Below the pieces are notes generated by a model, which saw only the letters and a list, made by a program, of their open reading frames with translations, ran no database searches and was not told the DNA's origin. Shown piece after piece: positions 13,516-26,039 of a stretch of 64,000 bases of DNA. Made by a program: the position numbers and the translations under genes. Each line of letters opens with the position of its first letter. Within the stretch, counting starts at the first letter, position 1. Origin of the DNA: Eonycteris spelaea (Eukaryota > Chordata > Mammalia > Chiroptera > Pteropodidae); NCBI GenBank assembly GCA_003508835.1, contig PUFA01000034.1, positions 434,001-498,000 on the forward strand, in the 5' to 3' direction.

Positions 13516-14769
13516 ACACCATGCAGAGGGGTGGTGGCGCCCCCAGGTTCAGGAGAGCCCGACGCGCAGACGCCCAGCCCAAACCTGTGTTTCTGACCTA
13601 TTGCCCCACTGATCGAGGGCCACGTGTCACACAGGTAAACCATCAATTCATTTTTTACATCCTAAACAGTATAGTGTGCCTTAGTTTGCTTAATTATCTC
13701 CCTACCGCTTAGACAGATTTCAAGTTTTTGACCATAAATCAATACCTTTGTGTCTAGTTTTACTATCTGGGATTATTAAATTGGGACAACATTCGGGGTA
13801 TGGGTTCCAGAAAACGAGCATTTGGGGGGCTCTGGATACGTGCTGCTTAGCGGCTCACGGAGAATCCGAGTTTCTCCTGCAGCGCATGAGGGCATCGAAG
13901 CCATCCAGTCCCCGACGCCCGGGGACCGTCTGTGGGCTGGCTCCCACCTCGCTCCTACTGAGGAGGCCACTGCGCTCGGTGAGACCACCTCACGTGGCCT
14001 GAGCAGGCGGGACCGCGAGGCGGGGGGAGAAGGACCCCAGGGCTCCCCCAGGGCAGCTCCACATCCCGGCCTGGCCACCCCGCGAAGGGCCTCTGGGTAA
14101 TGCACCTTTTATCACCTCAATTTCTTCACCGGGAAAGTGGGCAGAACAGCCCCCTGCACCTGCTCTCGCCCACGGCCGGACGCGCCCTCCTCTCCGCCTG
14201 GGCCACGCTACCCGTCCTCCCTCTCGTGCCCACCATTCCTCTGCCGTGCACTCAGTGCGACGACTGTCTGGCCGACGGACAGACGCAGCCACTGACCAGT
14301 GTCGGCCTAGTTGACAGCAGAGGTGGACTGAACACAGTGCCTGGTCCGCGCGCGTCTGTTCAGGAGAGGAGACGCCGTCACGCTCGGACGCGCACACCGC
14401 ACAGGGCGTTCCCGGGGCGACGGGAAGTGCCGGGGCGACCCCCACGCCGGCCCAAACCAAACGCACGCCGGGGCCCGGGCCCTGCCGGGGAAGTCTGGAA
14501 CACGACGGGCGACTCTAACTTGCCTGAATCGGTCAGGCAGCAGCCGTGGGATAACGGTCTCCCCCGGGAACCCCGGGGTGCCACCGTGAGTAACATCTTC
14601 ATTCGAAGCCGCGGACCAACGACCGTTTCCTTTCTGGGGTGCTGTTTAGAGCGCAGCCTTCTCCGACAGTGTAATAACACCGGCCCGCCGAGCGCTCTCC
14701 GGTTTGCCTTCTCCATTTTTCTGAGTGAGAAATCATTCGGAGCGGGGTCTCGAGAATTCATGATGGTGT

Positions 14770-15150
14770 TTTAAAAACTGAGATTAAACTTACTTCTGAC
14801 AAAAAGCAATTACTGATCCAGCGTTCCTTCCGGAACACCCCGTTTAAGAGGGAGCTGACTTCATTTGCACCACAAGAGCTTTATCATATGACTTCTCCCA
14901 CCATCTTGGAATTTGGGCTTTGTCCCGGCAAGCAATAAAATAACACCATACAACATGATGGAATAAAGTGTGCGGAGATCCTGGGCTGGATTTGCCTTGA
15001 GTTTAAAGCGTTTTCTTTATTGTGGCTAAAATTTCGTCAATACCGTTCCATCAGATACTATACGGTGGATCTTTGGGGAAATTGCTGTGAAATAAAATGA
15101 AAGATAAGATTGTGCTCCCAAACATAATAACTGACATTTTTCTCTTCTTC
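14770..15150. promoter_or_regulatory. Candidate conserved noncoding element
   Basis: A unique AT-rich block between GC-rich flanks, with aaaaagcaattactgatcca, cttcatttgcaccacaagag, gcaagcaataaaataacacc and ttctttattgtggctaaaat. No repeat or coding signal is recognised. Confidence 0.35.
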
Positions 15151-17150
15151 CTGAAGCGGAAGCCCCGCCCTGTGGCTGATGGAAGGGTCAGCGGCGGGCG
15201 CAGCGGCCCCAGCCCGGGCGTGGAAGCTGCAGCCTGCTATTCATCGGAGCATCGCTCATCCCCGCTCCTCCAGACTGCGCCTTTGATCCCCCCGGGGTGA
15301 GGGTAAGAGAAACGACTGCCTGCCCGCCTCCCCCACCAGGACGGGGCCTCCTCCCCGCCCTCTGCACCCCGTCGGCCCCCGCTCCCCAAGAAGACGCTTC
15401 TTATCCTCTGCTTCCTCCCTCCCTGCCAAGCTTTCCAACCAGCCACAATCTTCTCTTGAACACGCGCCCGCCAGCCGCTCCTGCCCACACGCCCTGCCAC
15501 GCCCTATGGGCACAGTGGCCGGGACCGCTGCCTGTCCCCTGCCCGTCTTCGGGACGCCGTGGCTTGCCGGGGTGGGAGAGACTCTGTGTCCTCGCTAGGG
15601 GAGCAGGCTTTCCGGGCACTCTGGGCAGAAGACTGAGACGAGAGGGTCATTTCCTCCACGTTTATCCAGGCGCCCGGGGGCTGCCACCCGGGTCAGAGCC
15701 CCTCCCCACGTTCCACGGTCTCCAGCAAACACCCCCCCTCGCCATTTCCCAGCAGGACGTGGCCGTCGGCGGCAGCTCCGCCGCTATCGTCAGTGTCCTC
15801 TCTGGTGCCCTGGGTCACAGAGGAGGGAGAGACAGGTGGACGCAATTTCTTCCGTGACATTCGAGTTCGTTTTCTAGTTCTCTACCTGGGAATTTTGGTC
15901 AGGTGAAGGTGTCTCTGCCTTTCTCGGCAGCCCCTCCCTTCCTGCACGAATGAGACTCTGACCTTGTGTCTGAGGGACAAGAACGGCCCACAGCCCAGGG
16001 ACGCTGCGCGGCCGGGCCGGCTCAGCTCTGCCGGGGGTGTGAGCGGCTCGGGCAACTACCTGGACTTGGCTCTGAATTGATGAGGACGGTGGAACTGGAC
16101 GAGAGGAGATGCTGCTGTCACCGAAAAGAGCGTGGCGCTGATGAGCGTAGATTTGCAAACCGGGCACGAGAATGCAATTCGGTGGGCACACTCGCCCTGG
16201 GAAACCCTCCCAGGCCGGGAGCTCGGGGGCCTCAGGCCGTCTGTTCAACTGTGAAGACAGAGCCGAATGGGGGCGCAGAGGCACAATGCAGGAGAGGCCG
16301 CGACGGGCGTGGTCAGGAGCTCCCCAGAGTCCCCAGCCCTGACACCACGCGTCTCCGGCGCTATGGCTACGAGTCCCGAATCCAACTGCAGTGCAGGTTT
16401 CCAGGGAAAACGTGAAATGAAGTCACATGTGAAACGGAGGGGCCTGCCTCTATCTGACATCACACGGGGTCCCCCTCCAAAACGAGCCCGCCTTTCGAAC
16501 CGTGCTCGCGTGGGTGGGGCGAAGGGGCTGGGCCCCGCCGGACTCGGGCAGACGCGCCGACCGCCGAGTGCACAGCATGCCCGCGAGCACGACACCCTGA
16601 GCTGTGACCCCTCCTGCCACCCGCCACCTGTGAACGATTCTGCTCCCTCCTCGAGCGCTGCCTGCTCTGCGGGGCTCCTCACAGGGCTCCCTGGCTGCCC
16701 CGAACCGGGTCGGGTCTTCCCACGGCTCTGGAACGCTCCTGGCCGCGGGGCGAGTGGCAGTACTGGGGCAGGGACGCAGGCATCCCGGCCCGTCTGACAC
16801 TGGCCGCTCCCACCCTGCTGTCTGACCTCATCCCCAAAGCCTCTGGTGTCCGTCCCTGCCAGGTAAGGGGCACTTTCCTCCATCGCGAGGACGCCCTGCC
16901 CCCGCGTTTTTGATAAATTGAAGTTTCAAATTGAGTAGGTCCACTGCAGAGGACAAACGGAAATTCTCCACGTTCGTCTCTTAATTTGGGTTCCAACTCC
17001 AGAATTCATTGTTGAAAATTATTTAAAGCTTTTTCATGAATAACATGTATTCATTGCTGAAAAAGCAGCAGGGAAAAACTGGAAATCCTGCATGTGTGCC
17101 CGCCCTTCCACACACGTGTGCAGGTGGTACGCGGGCAGCTCCGCCAGCCC

Positions 17151-17267
17151 ATGGCTCGGGCCTCCGTCTGTGCATCGTACAGCTGAACCTCACCAGCTGC
17201 GTGACCTCAGGCAAGTGATTCAAAGTCTCTAAAACTCAGTTTTCTCATTTAAAAATTAGGATGATAG
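17151..17267 (+). repeat. MIR SINE
   Basis: Matches MIR in order: agctgcgtgacctcaggcaa, gtgattcaaagtctctaaaa, ctcagttttctcatttaaaa, attaggatgatag. The younger 5S-derived SINE begins exactly at its 3' end, so that element inserted into or beside the MIR. Confidence 0.8.
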
Positions 17268-17505
17268 GTCTATGGCCATGCCACCCTGAACAGGTCTGAT
17301 CCTGTCTGATCTCAGAAGCTCAGCAGGGTCAGGGCTCGTTAGCACTTGGATGGGAGACCACCTAAGAAGACCAGGTGCTGTAGGCGCAAACAAAAATAAA
17401 TAAATAAATAATAAAAAATAAAGGATTGTAAGCTGACAAGGTCCTTGCAATCTGTGAGGTCACCCAGGTAGGGTTGCCTCGCCTAAAAAAATAAAATAAA
17501 TAAAT
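17268..17505 (+). mobile_element. 5S rRNA-derived SINE (fruit-bat MEG-R type), copy 1
   Basis: Positions 17268-17385 follow mammalian 5S rRNA almost base for base, from gtctatggccatgccaccct to ggtgctgtaggc. The C-box region of the internal RNA polymerase III promoter is nearly intact (cacttggatgggagacca). An A-rich linker follows (17386-17421). A second module (17422-17483) starts ggattgtaagctgacaag and can fold as a hairpin, and an A-rich tail ends the element. A short direct repeat, atgata, lies at 17261-17266 and 17506-17511 and is the likely target-site duplication. The element sits at the 3' end of a MIR. It is antisense to AGAP1. It is not a working 5S gene, because it carries many substitutions and has a retroposon tail. 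Confidence 0.9.
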
Positions 17506-18989
17506 ATGATAACAGAAGCCCCCCGCTGAGTCGTGCGGGCCGGGCATCCAAGGTCGTACGTGGCAGATAACAACACTCAGCGTGTCAAACCATGCTCTAC
17601 ACCTGGAGGGAAAGCCCACGGGGCAGATGCTGGCCGAGGCAGACCCTGTCCTAGGACTGAGAGTCAGAGACGTGGACTAGACAGGGTCCTCACCCTCGGG
17701 ACACCGGAAGTCTAGTGGGGCACGATGACATGACACGAATGGTCCAGCACAGAGGAAGTTCGAAGGTGGTAAGTGGTATGGGGAGAGCAGAGCTGCGGAG
17801 AGGGCTGTGGTCACGGGGCCTCCTGCGTACGGGGAGCGGGACCCCGAAACAGCACGAGAAAAGGCCCTGGTGGGAGGGGGCTCGCAGGATGGTGAAGCTG
17901 GTTCACAGGACATCGACACTCAGTATTCGCACGAACACCTCCCTAAGTTGCTTCACAGAAAAGGCAACGTTTTCACGGCTCCGGGTCACCCCCTGGTCGG
18001 GGCTCGCCGTCACCCACTCACCCAGCCCCCTCCGGCTGGTCACAGAGGTCGTTCTAACTTCCGAACTGTTTTAGATAGAGCGGAAAGCTAACACGTTCCC
18101 AGCGGGAGCCACTTACGAGCATCCAGTTTGGGGAGATGAAGAAGAACAGCACCATGTGGACTGGAAGGGTGCACGCCCTCAACGCCGAAGCCTCAGTAAG
18201 AGGTCTTTTTCTTTTTTTGCTTAAGCCAAAAGCTCTGCATTTTTAATTTTCTGAAATGCAATGCTTTATACCCAGGAAACAATACAAAGTTACCACAAAA
18301 ATTAGGGGAGGGAAATGGTAGTGAAGCCGCTCGCTGGAAGGGAGCAGGTGCGCTCACTAAAGCCGCCCCACGCGCGTGCCCCGACACCACGCCACACCGC
18401 GTTCTAGCCACGTGACGGCGCCACATCCGTGTGGCGCTCCCTACGCCGGTGCAGTTACCACCCACGCGCCTGCAAACGAAAGAATCCCCAAACGAGAAAG
18501 CCAGCACAACGCAGTAATTTTAAGAGAGAAAAGGGATGTTGTTCGAAAGGACAGACGATCTCTCTTTTTAAAAGAGCCGTCCATGAACTTGTGTGGCGGG
18601 CACCGCCAGGGCCCGCGGAGGGGCGGCGGGTGGGAGAACCGGGTGCCGGCGGCCCAGGGGCACCCCGGCCCTCGGCGGCCACCGACGGTACCACGGGACG
18701 GCAGCTCTTCCGGGGAGTGTGGGGCGGCTGGATGCTATCGCCTCTCACCTGGGGGCCCGCCCGCGCATCTCGCGGGCACAGCCGCCGCCTGCTGATGGAT
18801 GGCGCCCCCAGACTTCCAGCTCCCTGTGTGCCCCCACCATAACAGCACCCTGGCCAGAGACGGTGAGAGGAGCTTCTGGACACAGTCCTTCTCAGACGTT
18901 CTGATGTCTAAGGAAAGCAGGAGTCAGACAGCAGACGGCCGAGGCGCGGTCCTGGGTAGTGGGGACGCCTGAGCTGCTGTTTTGGGGGA

Positions 18990-19710
18990 CGGGGCACTTA
19001 CTTCGCCTTTTGCATGAATGCAAATCGTGGTGTGAAGTGAAGGTCAGCCCACCTGGTTCAAAGTGGACAATTAAGCTTAGAATTTCAAAATACATGAAGT
19101 GAGTCTGTTTTTTAATTACGTGACACAGAGAAAATGTTTCTAAAGTAGCAATGCTTGTCTTGGTTATAATTTCACAGTCCAGCTAGGGACTACTTATTTT
19201 CAAACACTATGAAAAACAGAGTGTCCATCAAAAAAGATGACCGATAAGGTTGTGAGCTCGACTAAATGCTGCAGAGAGCGACTCTCGTGAGAGCTGAATT
19301 CTTGAACTGCAACCGGGATTCGGAACGATCAGGTGTGGGAACTGTTATGTGTGTATCAATAATAGCAAGCCCCCAAACTGTGCTTTAAACGACATTATAA
19401 TTGTTTTCCTGTACACAAACCCCTTTTAGGAGACTCTAAAACACACAGAAACGCTGCCCTGCAAATGTAATAACATTTTAAAATCCCACTGCAGAAGCAA
19501 TGCAGCAATTAAAATAGCATTTATAACTAAATATGTTTAAATGTTTCTTCATGTAAAAGAGTAAAATTTTAAGTCATTTAAAATAACCATCTGTTTCCCC
19601 ACGATATAAAATTTTTAGTATCACTGTATAATTAATATTAATATCGCTTTCTGTTAATAATCTTATCTGTCAGAGGATAAAGATGTACTGAAAGCTACAT
19701 TCATGGGAAG
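18990..19710. promoter_or_regulatory. Candidate conserved noncoding element
   Basis: Low-CpG, AT-rich unique sequence with words such as ttttttaattacgtgacaca, gctttaaacgacattataat, gcaattaaaatagcatttat and gtataattaatattaatatc. It ends near the tandem CATC repeat at 19805. Confidence 0.35.
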
Positions 19711-19804
19711 GAGTTTAAGAACGCAAAGCCAAGGGAATATACAAATGCTAATGGGAAAAATACACAGAGGGTTGCAGAATGATCCCGATCAACCCACACA
19801 GCTA

Positions 19805-19880
19805 TACCATCCATCCATCCATCCATCCACCCAGCCATTCATCTTCTTTCCTTCCTTCCTCCCTCCCTCCCTCTCTCTTT
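19805..19880. repeat. CATC and TTCC/CCCT microsatellites
   Basis: Six catc units are followed by a pyrimidine tract of ttcc and ctcc units. Confidence 0.9.
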
Positions 19881-20619
19881 CTAACCATCTCACAATTACT
19901 TGCATGTTTAGAACCACTCCTCTCCCACCTCACTTCCACTCCTTTCTTCCTTCTTGGTACCCCAAAATTTTAAGCCCTTTTGCAGGTATTTATGAATTCT
20001 ACGATAGGAAGCAAGGGCGGGATCAAAAAAGATCTGACCGAATTGTATTCTAATAACTAACAAAGTCACCAAGGAGACAGCATGATTCAAGTTTCTTAAG
20101 CCATCTGATTCCTAGGTTGAGGACCTAAGCAAAACAGAAATGCAGAGCAAATATTTTCCTGGCCCAAGCGTGCTCTGCAACCATGAGGAAAAGTCCTACA
20201 TTGCTTAAAAATATACAGCGTTACAATATCAGCAGTTTTAACGTTACAAAAACAAAAGGTCACTTTGAATGTTCTTTCCAGTTGGAGAAGCATTGCATCC
20301 TTTTGACAAAGTTTTGCAGACTAATGTACCCACGATTAGATGCTGGGGTAGTAAGGGGTGCCTTCTATCTTAAAAAAAAAACTTACCCTAAAATTGAAAG
20401 TTTACAACTAAAGCTGTAGGGACCAGACCAAACCAAACCAAACCCAAAGAAGCAAAACCTTCCTGGAGAATCATGGGTAGCCTGGCGGTGGCCCCACCTC
20501 CCGCCTCTGCGTCCTGCCCCTGCGCCAGGTGGTAACCCACACAGACTCAAGGGTCACCTGTACCAACACATCGTTCTAGAAACCGGATGGCACTGCCCTG
20601 CCCAGGCTCAAGCACGAAG

Positions 20620-20800
20620 CTTTTTGGGGTCCTTTCTCTCACCTGCCCCACCTGGCTTTGCCTCTCCTGCCTTCCTTGATGCCTCGCCTCCAGCGACTTC
20701 CCCCTGCTACGCACCTGTGGAGCGAAGCGCCCTGCACAGCCTTGCCTCTCGCGACCTTTGCACGCACACGCCCCTCTGCACAGGAAGGCCAGCTGCCCTC
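20620..20800 (+). mobile_element. Possible L2-like LINE fragment
   Basis: Contains ctcgcgacctttgcacgcac followed by cccctctgcacagg, resembling the L2 segment around its cctttgcac landmark. Low confidence, because the similarity is short and pyrimidine-rich. Confidence 0.3.
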
Positions 20801-20921
20801 CGGCCTGCTGGGATCTCACAGCACCGAAGGCCCCACTGACCTGTCCGTCTGCTCCGGGGCCACTTCCAACACAGCCGGGGCCCCCGCTGCACCTGACCCA
20901 GTGCTTACTATGGATTTGTTC

Positions 20922-20945
20922 ACTGACTGACTGACTGACTGACTG
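20922..20945. repeat. GACT microsatellite
   Basis: About six perfect tetranucleotide units (cactgactgactgactgac). Confidence 0.9.
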
Positions 20946-21639
20946 AACGGCTTTTCTAGTCTTAGCTGAAAAAACTTGGTAATTTGCACATTCACGCAAG
21001 GCCTGGTCAGAACGCCAGCGGGGACGTCCCAGCCGCCCCGACCTCCCGCTTTGCTTCCCCCCACCTGACAAAGTATCTTCCAATGTGTTTGCTTATTGAT
21101 TCGTCGTCTCCTCTCCTTTCCCCCTCCAGAGACCTGGAAACTCTATTTTGATCCCCGCTCTGCTACCAGGGCCAGGGCAGGGGTGACATGACAGTAAGGG
21201 GTCAATAAATCTGTGCGGGGTACGGAAAGTTAAATGTGAAATTAAGTAACTGCTGTGAGAGGGACCTAACTGCATCATCCCTCCTCGATTTAGCACTGAT
21301 TTTACTTATGATTCTAAAATGGGCTGAGATCATCTAAGGCAGGAAACTCGATTTTGAACTCTATTAACTGTTTTAAAAATGAACGTGTTTCCGAATGCTG
21401 GGGGTGAGTCAGTTTCCGGGGCACCACGCGAAGCCTTTCATTTAAAAAAAAAAAAAAACCTTGAAATTTAAAAAATTCATCGCATGGAGCTAGAAGAATC
21501 CTTGAGGCTCATTTTGCAAGCCCACCATGCCAATGTCACCAGGTGGCCCATTCCCCTTTGGGGACGTTCTAGTGAACAGAAACAAAACAAGGTAATTTCA
21601 GACAAAACATGGTAATGGGACCGGAGGGGCGCAGGGCGA

Positions 21640-22850
21640 CCCCTTCGGATCGGGGAGGAGGCAAACAGGCAGGTGCACTGTATCGGCCAGGTCTCGACAG
21701 AAGGGAGAAGAAAGGAAGTCTGGGGGCGAGGCAGACGGGGAAGCGGATGGGTCATCAGGGGTGAAGTGGACAGGAGGAGGCTGGGCCACGAGTGACATGG
21801 ATGACCCGCCACATCCTAGCAGAGGGTGGGCGGGAGCCAGGGCGAGGGACACTGGAGGAGGGGGTGGGAGACCGGACAAGGGTCAGGGGCCAGACCAGCG
21901 GGGGTCTTATTGGTCAGCGATAAAACCACCACGTGCAGGGGGAAGCCACCAGGGTGACGTGTGTGTGCGTGTGTGTGCGTGCATGTGTGCGCGTGTGCAC
22001 CTGTGCATGTGTGGGGGGAGGGGCTGCAATCTGAGTCATCTTTGTTTTTTTTAAAGGATGAGTTTGGCGCACTTTAGGGAGGCGCGCATAAGACGCAGGG
22101 GATGAGCCGCAGCTGCAATGGAACCAGGTGGACCCGGAGAAGGGGAGCGGGCAGCCCAGCAGGCACGGTGGGAAGGCAGGAGAGAGCCAGTGACACGGGT
22201 TGAGGGGAGGGGGACTGAGGACCCTGTGTTTGTGGGCTGAGCTACTGGGGGGCACGAGATGGTGCAAAGGCTGCTGAGAACACAGGTTCTCAGAATGAAA
22301 TCTGGAGTCCGGCCTTGCCCATGCTGGGCGCGAGGTGGTCAACGGCCTCCCATGTTGAAAGGAAGAGAAAGTGGTCAAGGCTGGTGTGTGAACTTGAGCG
22401 TCCCCTACGCCTAGCAGGGGGTCAGGCCCACCCAGGGAGGGCATGCCGGGAGAGGAGGAGGCCGGGTCCTGAGCAATGTTGATGACCTGGGTCTAGGGGC
22501 GGGGGCAGGTGACTGAGAATAGCAGCAAACCCCAGAGGACATGTCATCAGAGAAGCCAACAGGAGAGAGAGTTCTGAGCAGGATGAAGTGGCCGTCGCTG
22601 CTCAGAAGTCGATGCCAAAGGGAACCAAGGTGCCCGGAACAGACGAGGTGGACAGGCTGGCCACCCGGGTGACAGGAGAGTTCGCTCAGTGCTGGGAGCA
22701 GTAGACAGCGGGATGGGTCAGAGAGAAAGTGGCCGCTGGGAGACCAGGGACGGTGAGGACAGCTGCCTGGCAAGCAGGGGAGTGTGCGAGGCAGGTCAGC
22801 TGAGGAAGGCAGGGCAGACAGCGGAAGTCGCCAGAGGAAGTCTGAGAATG
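21640..22850 (-). mobile_element. L2 LINE body, antisense and degraded
   Basis: The sequence follows the reverse complement of the L2 ORF2 region in order: a gggtcttattggtcagcgat block, ggaagccaccagggtgac, ggctgagctactgggggg, tgaaatctggagtccgg, and ggtggacaggctggccaccc. A GT microsatellite (21960-22013) interrupts it. All frames are broken. The family call is from memory of L2 and should be confirmed with a repeat search. Confidence 0.6.
21960..22013. repeat. GT-type microsatellite
   Basis: Imperfect GT/GC repeat inside the antisense L2 remnant. Confidence 0.9.
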
Positions 22851-23639
22851 GCCCCTTAGAAACATTACATTGTGCCTCATTACTTTATGCTACTTTGTGT
22901 CAAAGCTGCTCTTCCTGCGGCTGGGACCCCCTGCTCCTGGCTCAGCTCTCCAGACGCCTGTAGATAAGGCTTGTTCTCCCTCACGGCTGCCGTTGGCACA
23001 CACGGTCACTCGCTCCCCGGGAGAGTGGCCCTTAGCCCTGGCTGCACGGTGGAAGCCCCTGGGGACCTTCTTGTGTCCCGCCCAAACGAAGCGCATCGCC
23101 AGCCCTTGGCCCCAGGAACCTTCCACAGCACGATGTGCAGCCGGATTGAGACCCTGCCCAGTTCCCTTCCCACGTGACGGGGGTGTCTGACCCTTCTCTA
23201 GCCCTCTGCATCCTGCTTATCCACCAAAATCCTCCTGGAAACGTGGCCCCACGGGAGAACCTTGCAGGTGTGGACTGGGCAGAACCGAGCTGCACGGCAG
23301 TCAGGGGCCTCCTGGCCTCTCAGGGCCTGGCACAGGGGCAGGCCAGCTGCGCCAGCTGCCCCACCAAAGGCGGGCACCCCGTTCTACCTTTTGTCCACCT
23401 GGTTTGCTGAACCTGAAATTAGGGTTTTTCTCTCCAAGCTTCGCTTTGTCAGCCTAACTCATTTTTGGCCTCTAAATGTGGAGGGTGTCGAGGTCGTGCC
23501 TGTCAATGCGGGTCATCCACACGACCCCGCACAGGCAGCGGGCCACCGGGTTCCTGATGGGGGCCTGCCTGCCCTCACGCAGCAGCCTCGGGGACAGTGA
23601 GCGTGGTGGCTAAGGCAACAGCACGGTGACCTTAAGACA

Positions 23640-23740
23640 GAGCCTGGGCGGAGTCCAGCCCCATGACCGGCCCACTGGGTAACTGTCTGTCTGTGTCCTC
23701 GTCTGAAACGGGTCCTCACCGCGCCGGGTCCTTGTGCCTG
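23640..23740 (+). repeat. MIR-like SINE fragment
   Basis: The order ctgggtaactgtctgtctgt, gtcctcgtctgaaacgggtc resembles the MIR core. Short, with modest support. Confidence 0.4.
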
Positions 23741-24011
23741 GAGCAGCGAGTGTTTGACGGGCATCACGCCATGTCCCAGTCAACAGCAGCAGCAGGACTG
23801 CCACTGAGCTGGCCACGTCCCCGCGTCTGCTTTGGGGGGTGGCCTGCGATGCTGGTTCAAAGTCCACTCTGGACGAGGCTCCGCCTTGGGCTGGCTGCAG
23901 TGACCGTCACCAGAGAGGACACGGGCCCTTTTCTTTGGGAAGGACACTGGACTCACGGTGGGCTATGGCAACGGTGGGGACCACAGGGCCCAAGCCTTCG
24001 CTGTCCGGATC

Positions 24012-24228
24012 ACGGTTCCGTGACCTCGGCATCAGCGCTGACAGTTTGGGCCAGATCATTCTTCACAGTGGGGGGCTGCCCTAGAGATGTGTAGTAGCAT
24101 CTCTGGCTTCCACGCACTGGGTGCCAATAGCACCCACCCGCCCCCAGTGGTGACAACCTGAAACGTCTCCGGACATCGCCAAATGTCCCCACTGGACACA
24201 AAATCGCCCCTGGCTGAGACCCACTGGT
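24012..24228 (-). mobile_element. Nonautonomous hAT-type DNA transposon (MER3-like)
   Basis: Nearly the whole element is recognisable as the reverse complement of a MER3-type consensus: gtttgggccagatcattctt, cagtggggggctgccct, gcatctctggcttccacgca, ccagtggtgacaacctgaaa, acatcgccaaatgtcccc, and the end ggctgagacccactg. It is noncoding. The family name is from memory. Confidence 0.75.
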
Positions 24229-24894
24229 CTAGACGAAGACACTGGCAGGCCTGATCCGGGCGCTACGGCAAGTGGCAACGGCATCCTTCTCAGCAGCCTG
24301 CTTCAAAGGGTTTCTAGACTTTGCCGGGCCAAGCGAGCATTGCTGGCCTTCAGCACGAAAGCCACGGCTCCCGCTCTGATGCCGGGGCAGCGAGTCTCCT
24401 GGTCAACACCTGCTGCCAGAAATAGCAGGTCGGAAGGAACTGAGGAGACGAAGTACAAAGCACAAAGTTCCGATCGGGAGGAAGGAAAACACAGCTCCCC
24501 CACCCCCCCGCGGCCAGTTCCCCCAGGAAGCTCCTGCTTTCCCCCGGAGCCACGCAGAGAAGGGAGCCGGGGTCATCCCTTTAATTAGGTGACTCGCCGG
24601 AGAAGGGAGCGGACGGCGGCTCAGACAGAGTGCCCGGCTTTGAGAGATGAGAGCCCATGAGCCCCTTAACACGGCGCCGAGCTGAAGGTAGACGATGAAC
24701 CCCAGGGAACGGCGTCTGAACGCCAGCCAAGATTTGGGCGGAACCGGCGATCAAGGACGAGTTCAGGGTAAGTGAGAGGAGAGAAAATGTGCGTCTGTGC
24801 TGTGTTTCCTTAAAAGGCAAGTTTCCAGCAAGGCAAACACATTTTATGATACAAGGTTTTAAGTATTCATTCTTCTTTAAAACACACACACACA

Positions 24895-25060
24895 GAGGGA
24901 AAACTGTGCGCTTGGGAATCGCGAAGACCTGGGTTTGAGTTCTGGCCGCTTGCTGGGAGAGTGGCCTTCAGCGCCTCAGCCCTTCTGCACCTGGGCTGTC
25001 GAGCGTGGATGAGACGTCTCAGGAATGAGAGGCGGACGCGCAGGGCCTGACACAGGGCGA
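24895..25060 (+). repeat. MIR SINE
   Basis: Contains gaagacctgggtttgagttc, the typical MIR box-B region, followed by tctggccgcttgctgggaga and a tail ending in agggcctgacaca. Divergent, but the order is kept. Confidence 0.7.
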
Positions 25061-25399
25061 TGACGACAAGGACGGTCGCCTCTAGTCTCGCCTTTCTTCT
25101 CCCTATCCCTCCCCCCAGCACAGATGAAGCCGCCTGGTGAGAGACAGTGCCACACTGCCACCCCCTGCTGGTCACACACCGAAATTGTCAGCATACTATC
25201 CAGGCAGAGGAAGAAACGGGCTCGAACCGTAAAAATTAGCATGGGTGAACGGAGGCTAAACAGGCTGGGAACCCACAGCTCGAGCCTGCGCTCCGTGACC
25301 TCAAAGGCGGGGCCCCGGGCGGGCCGTCCTGGGCCGGCTCGGGGGCGGGGAGACCCAGCAGGCAGGAGCCCAGCGGGCACCTGTGTTTCTAACCCCTGT

Positions 25400-25860
25400 C
25401 ACTGAAGGAGCCGTGCGAAAAAGGTTCGGACCGGGAAAACATGTTGAGAAGTCAGCAACGCCGCAAAGGCTTCGGAGTCGCACCCCGCCGCCCACTCCCC
25501 GCAGATTCCGACGCGAGGATGCGCTATTGAACGGGCGGACGGAGGTGCGCATGCGCGCACGGCCCCCGCGGTGGGCGGGCGGGACGCAGGCGGATTTCCA
25601 CTCGACACGGACGGGGCTGGACGGCGGCCGGGCGGAGGTGGGCTCACGAGAAACGCTCAGTGTCATCTGAAGCGATGTGATATTGACCGAGATGGCCAGC
25701 CGCTGCGGCGGGAGATTAACAGCCGGAGTGAAGCAATCGGGGACGGGGTGGAGCCAGCAGAACAACCTGACAGTCAAGAGGCAGGCGGGGCGTGGCTGCC
25801 ATGGCAACGGCAACGGCTGAGGCCCTCGGGCCAAGGCTGGCACTCCCGGGGGACTCGCTG
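25400..25860. promoter_or_regulatory. CpG-rich block with NRF1, YY1 and RFX-type sites
   Basis: High CpG density with three recognisable promoter-type motifs: a perfect NRF1 palindrome tgcgcatgcgcg at 25546-25557, a YY1-like gagatggccagc near 25689-25700, and an RFX X-box palindrome gctgccatggcaac at 25795-25808 with one mismatch. This combination is typical of CpG-island promoters and ciliary or neural enhancers. No transcript or exon is evident beside it, so an alternative promoter is only a possibility. Confidence 0.45.
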
Positions 25861-26039
25861 AGACCCTCAGGAACACGCGCAGACAGACGCGGGGGGTCCC
25901 TCAGCACAGGTGTGAAGCCCCCCCAAAAATTCATTTTGCCTTCGAGTGAGATACGACAACCCAGTGTGCTACAAATGACCCCCTGGGGTCCCCTGTTCCC
26001 CACAGAGATGCTAAACCCCCGCTAGCCCTTCTGGGGAAA

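Noticed and set aside
17268..17385. Functional 5S rRNA gene
   Set aside because: Many substitutions, no T-run terminator after the 5S part, and a SINE second module with A-rich tail follow.
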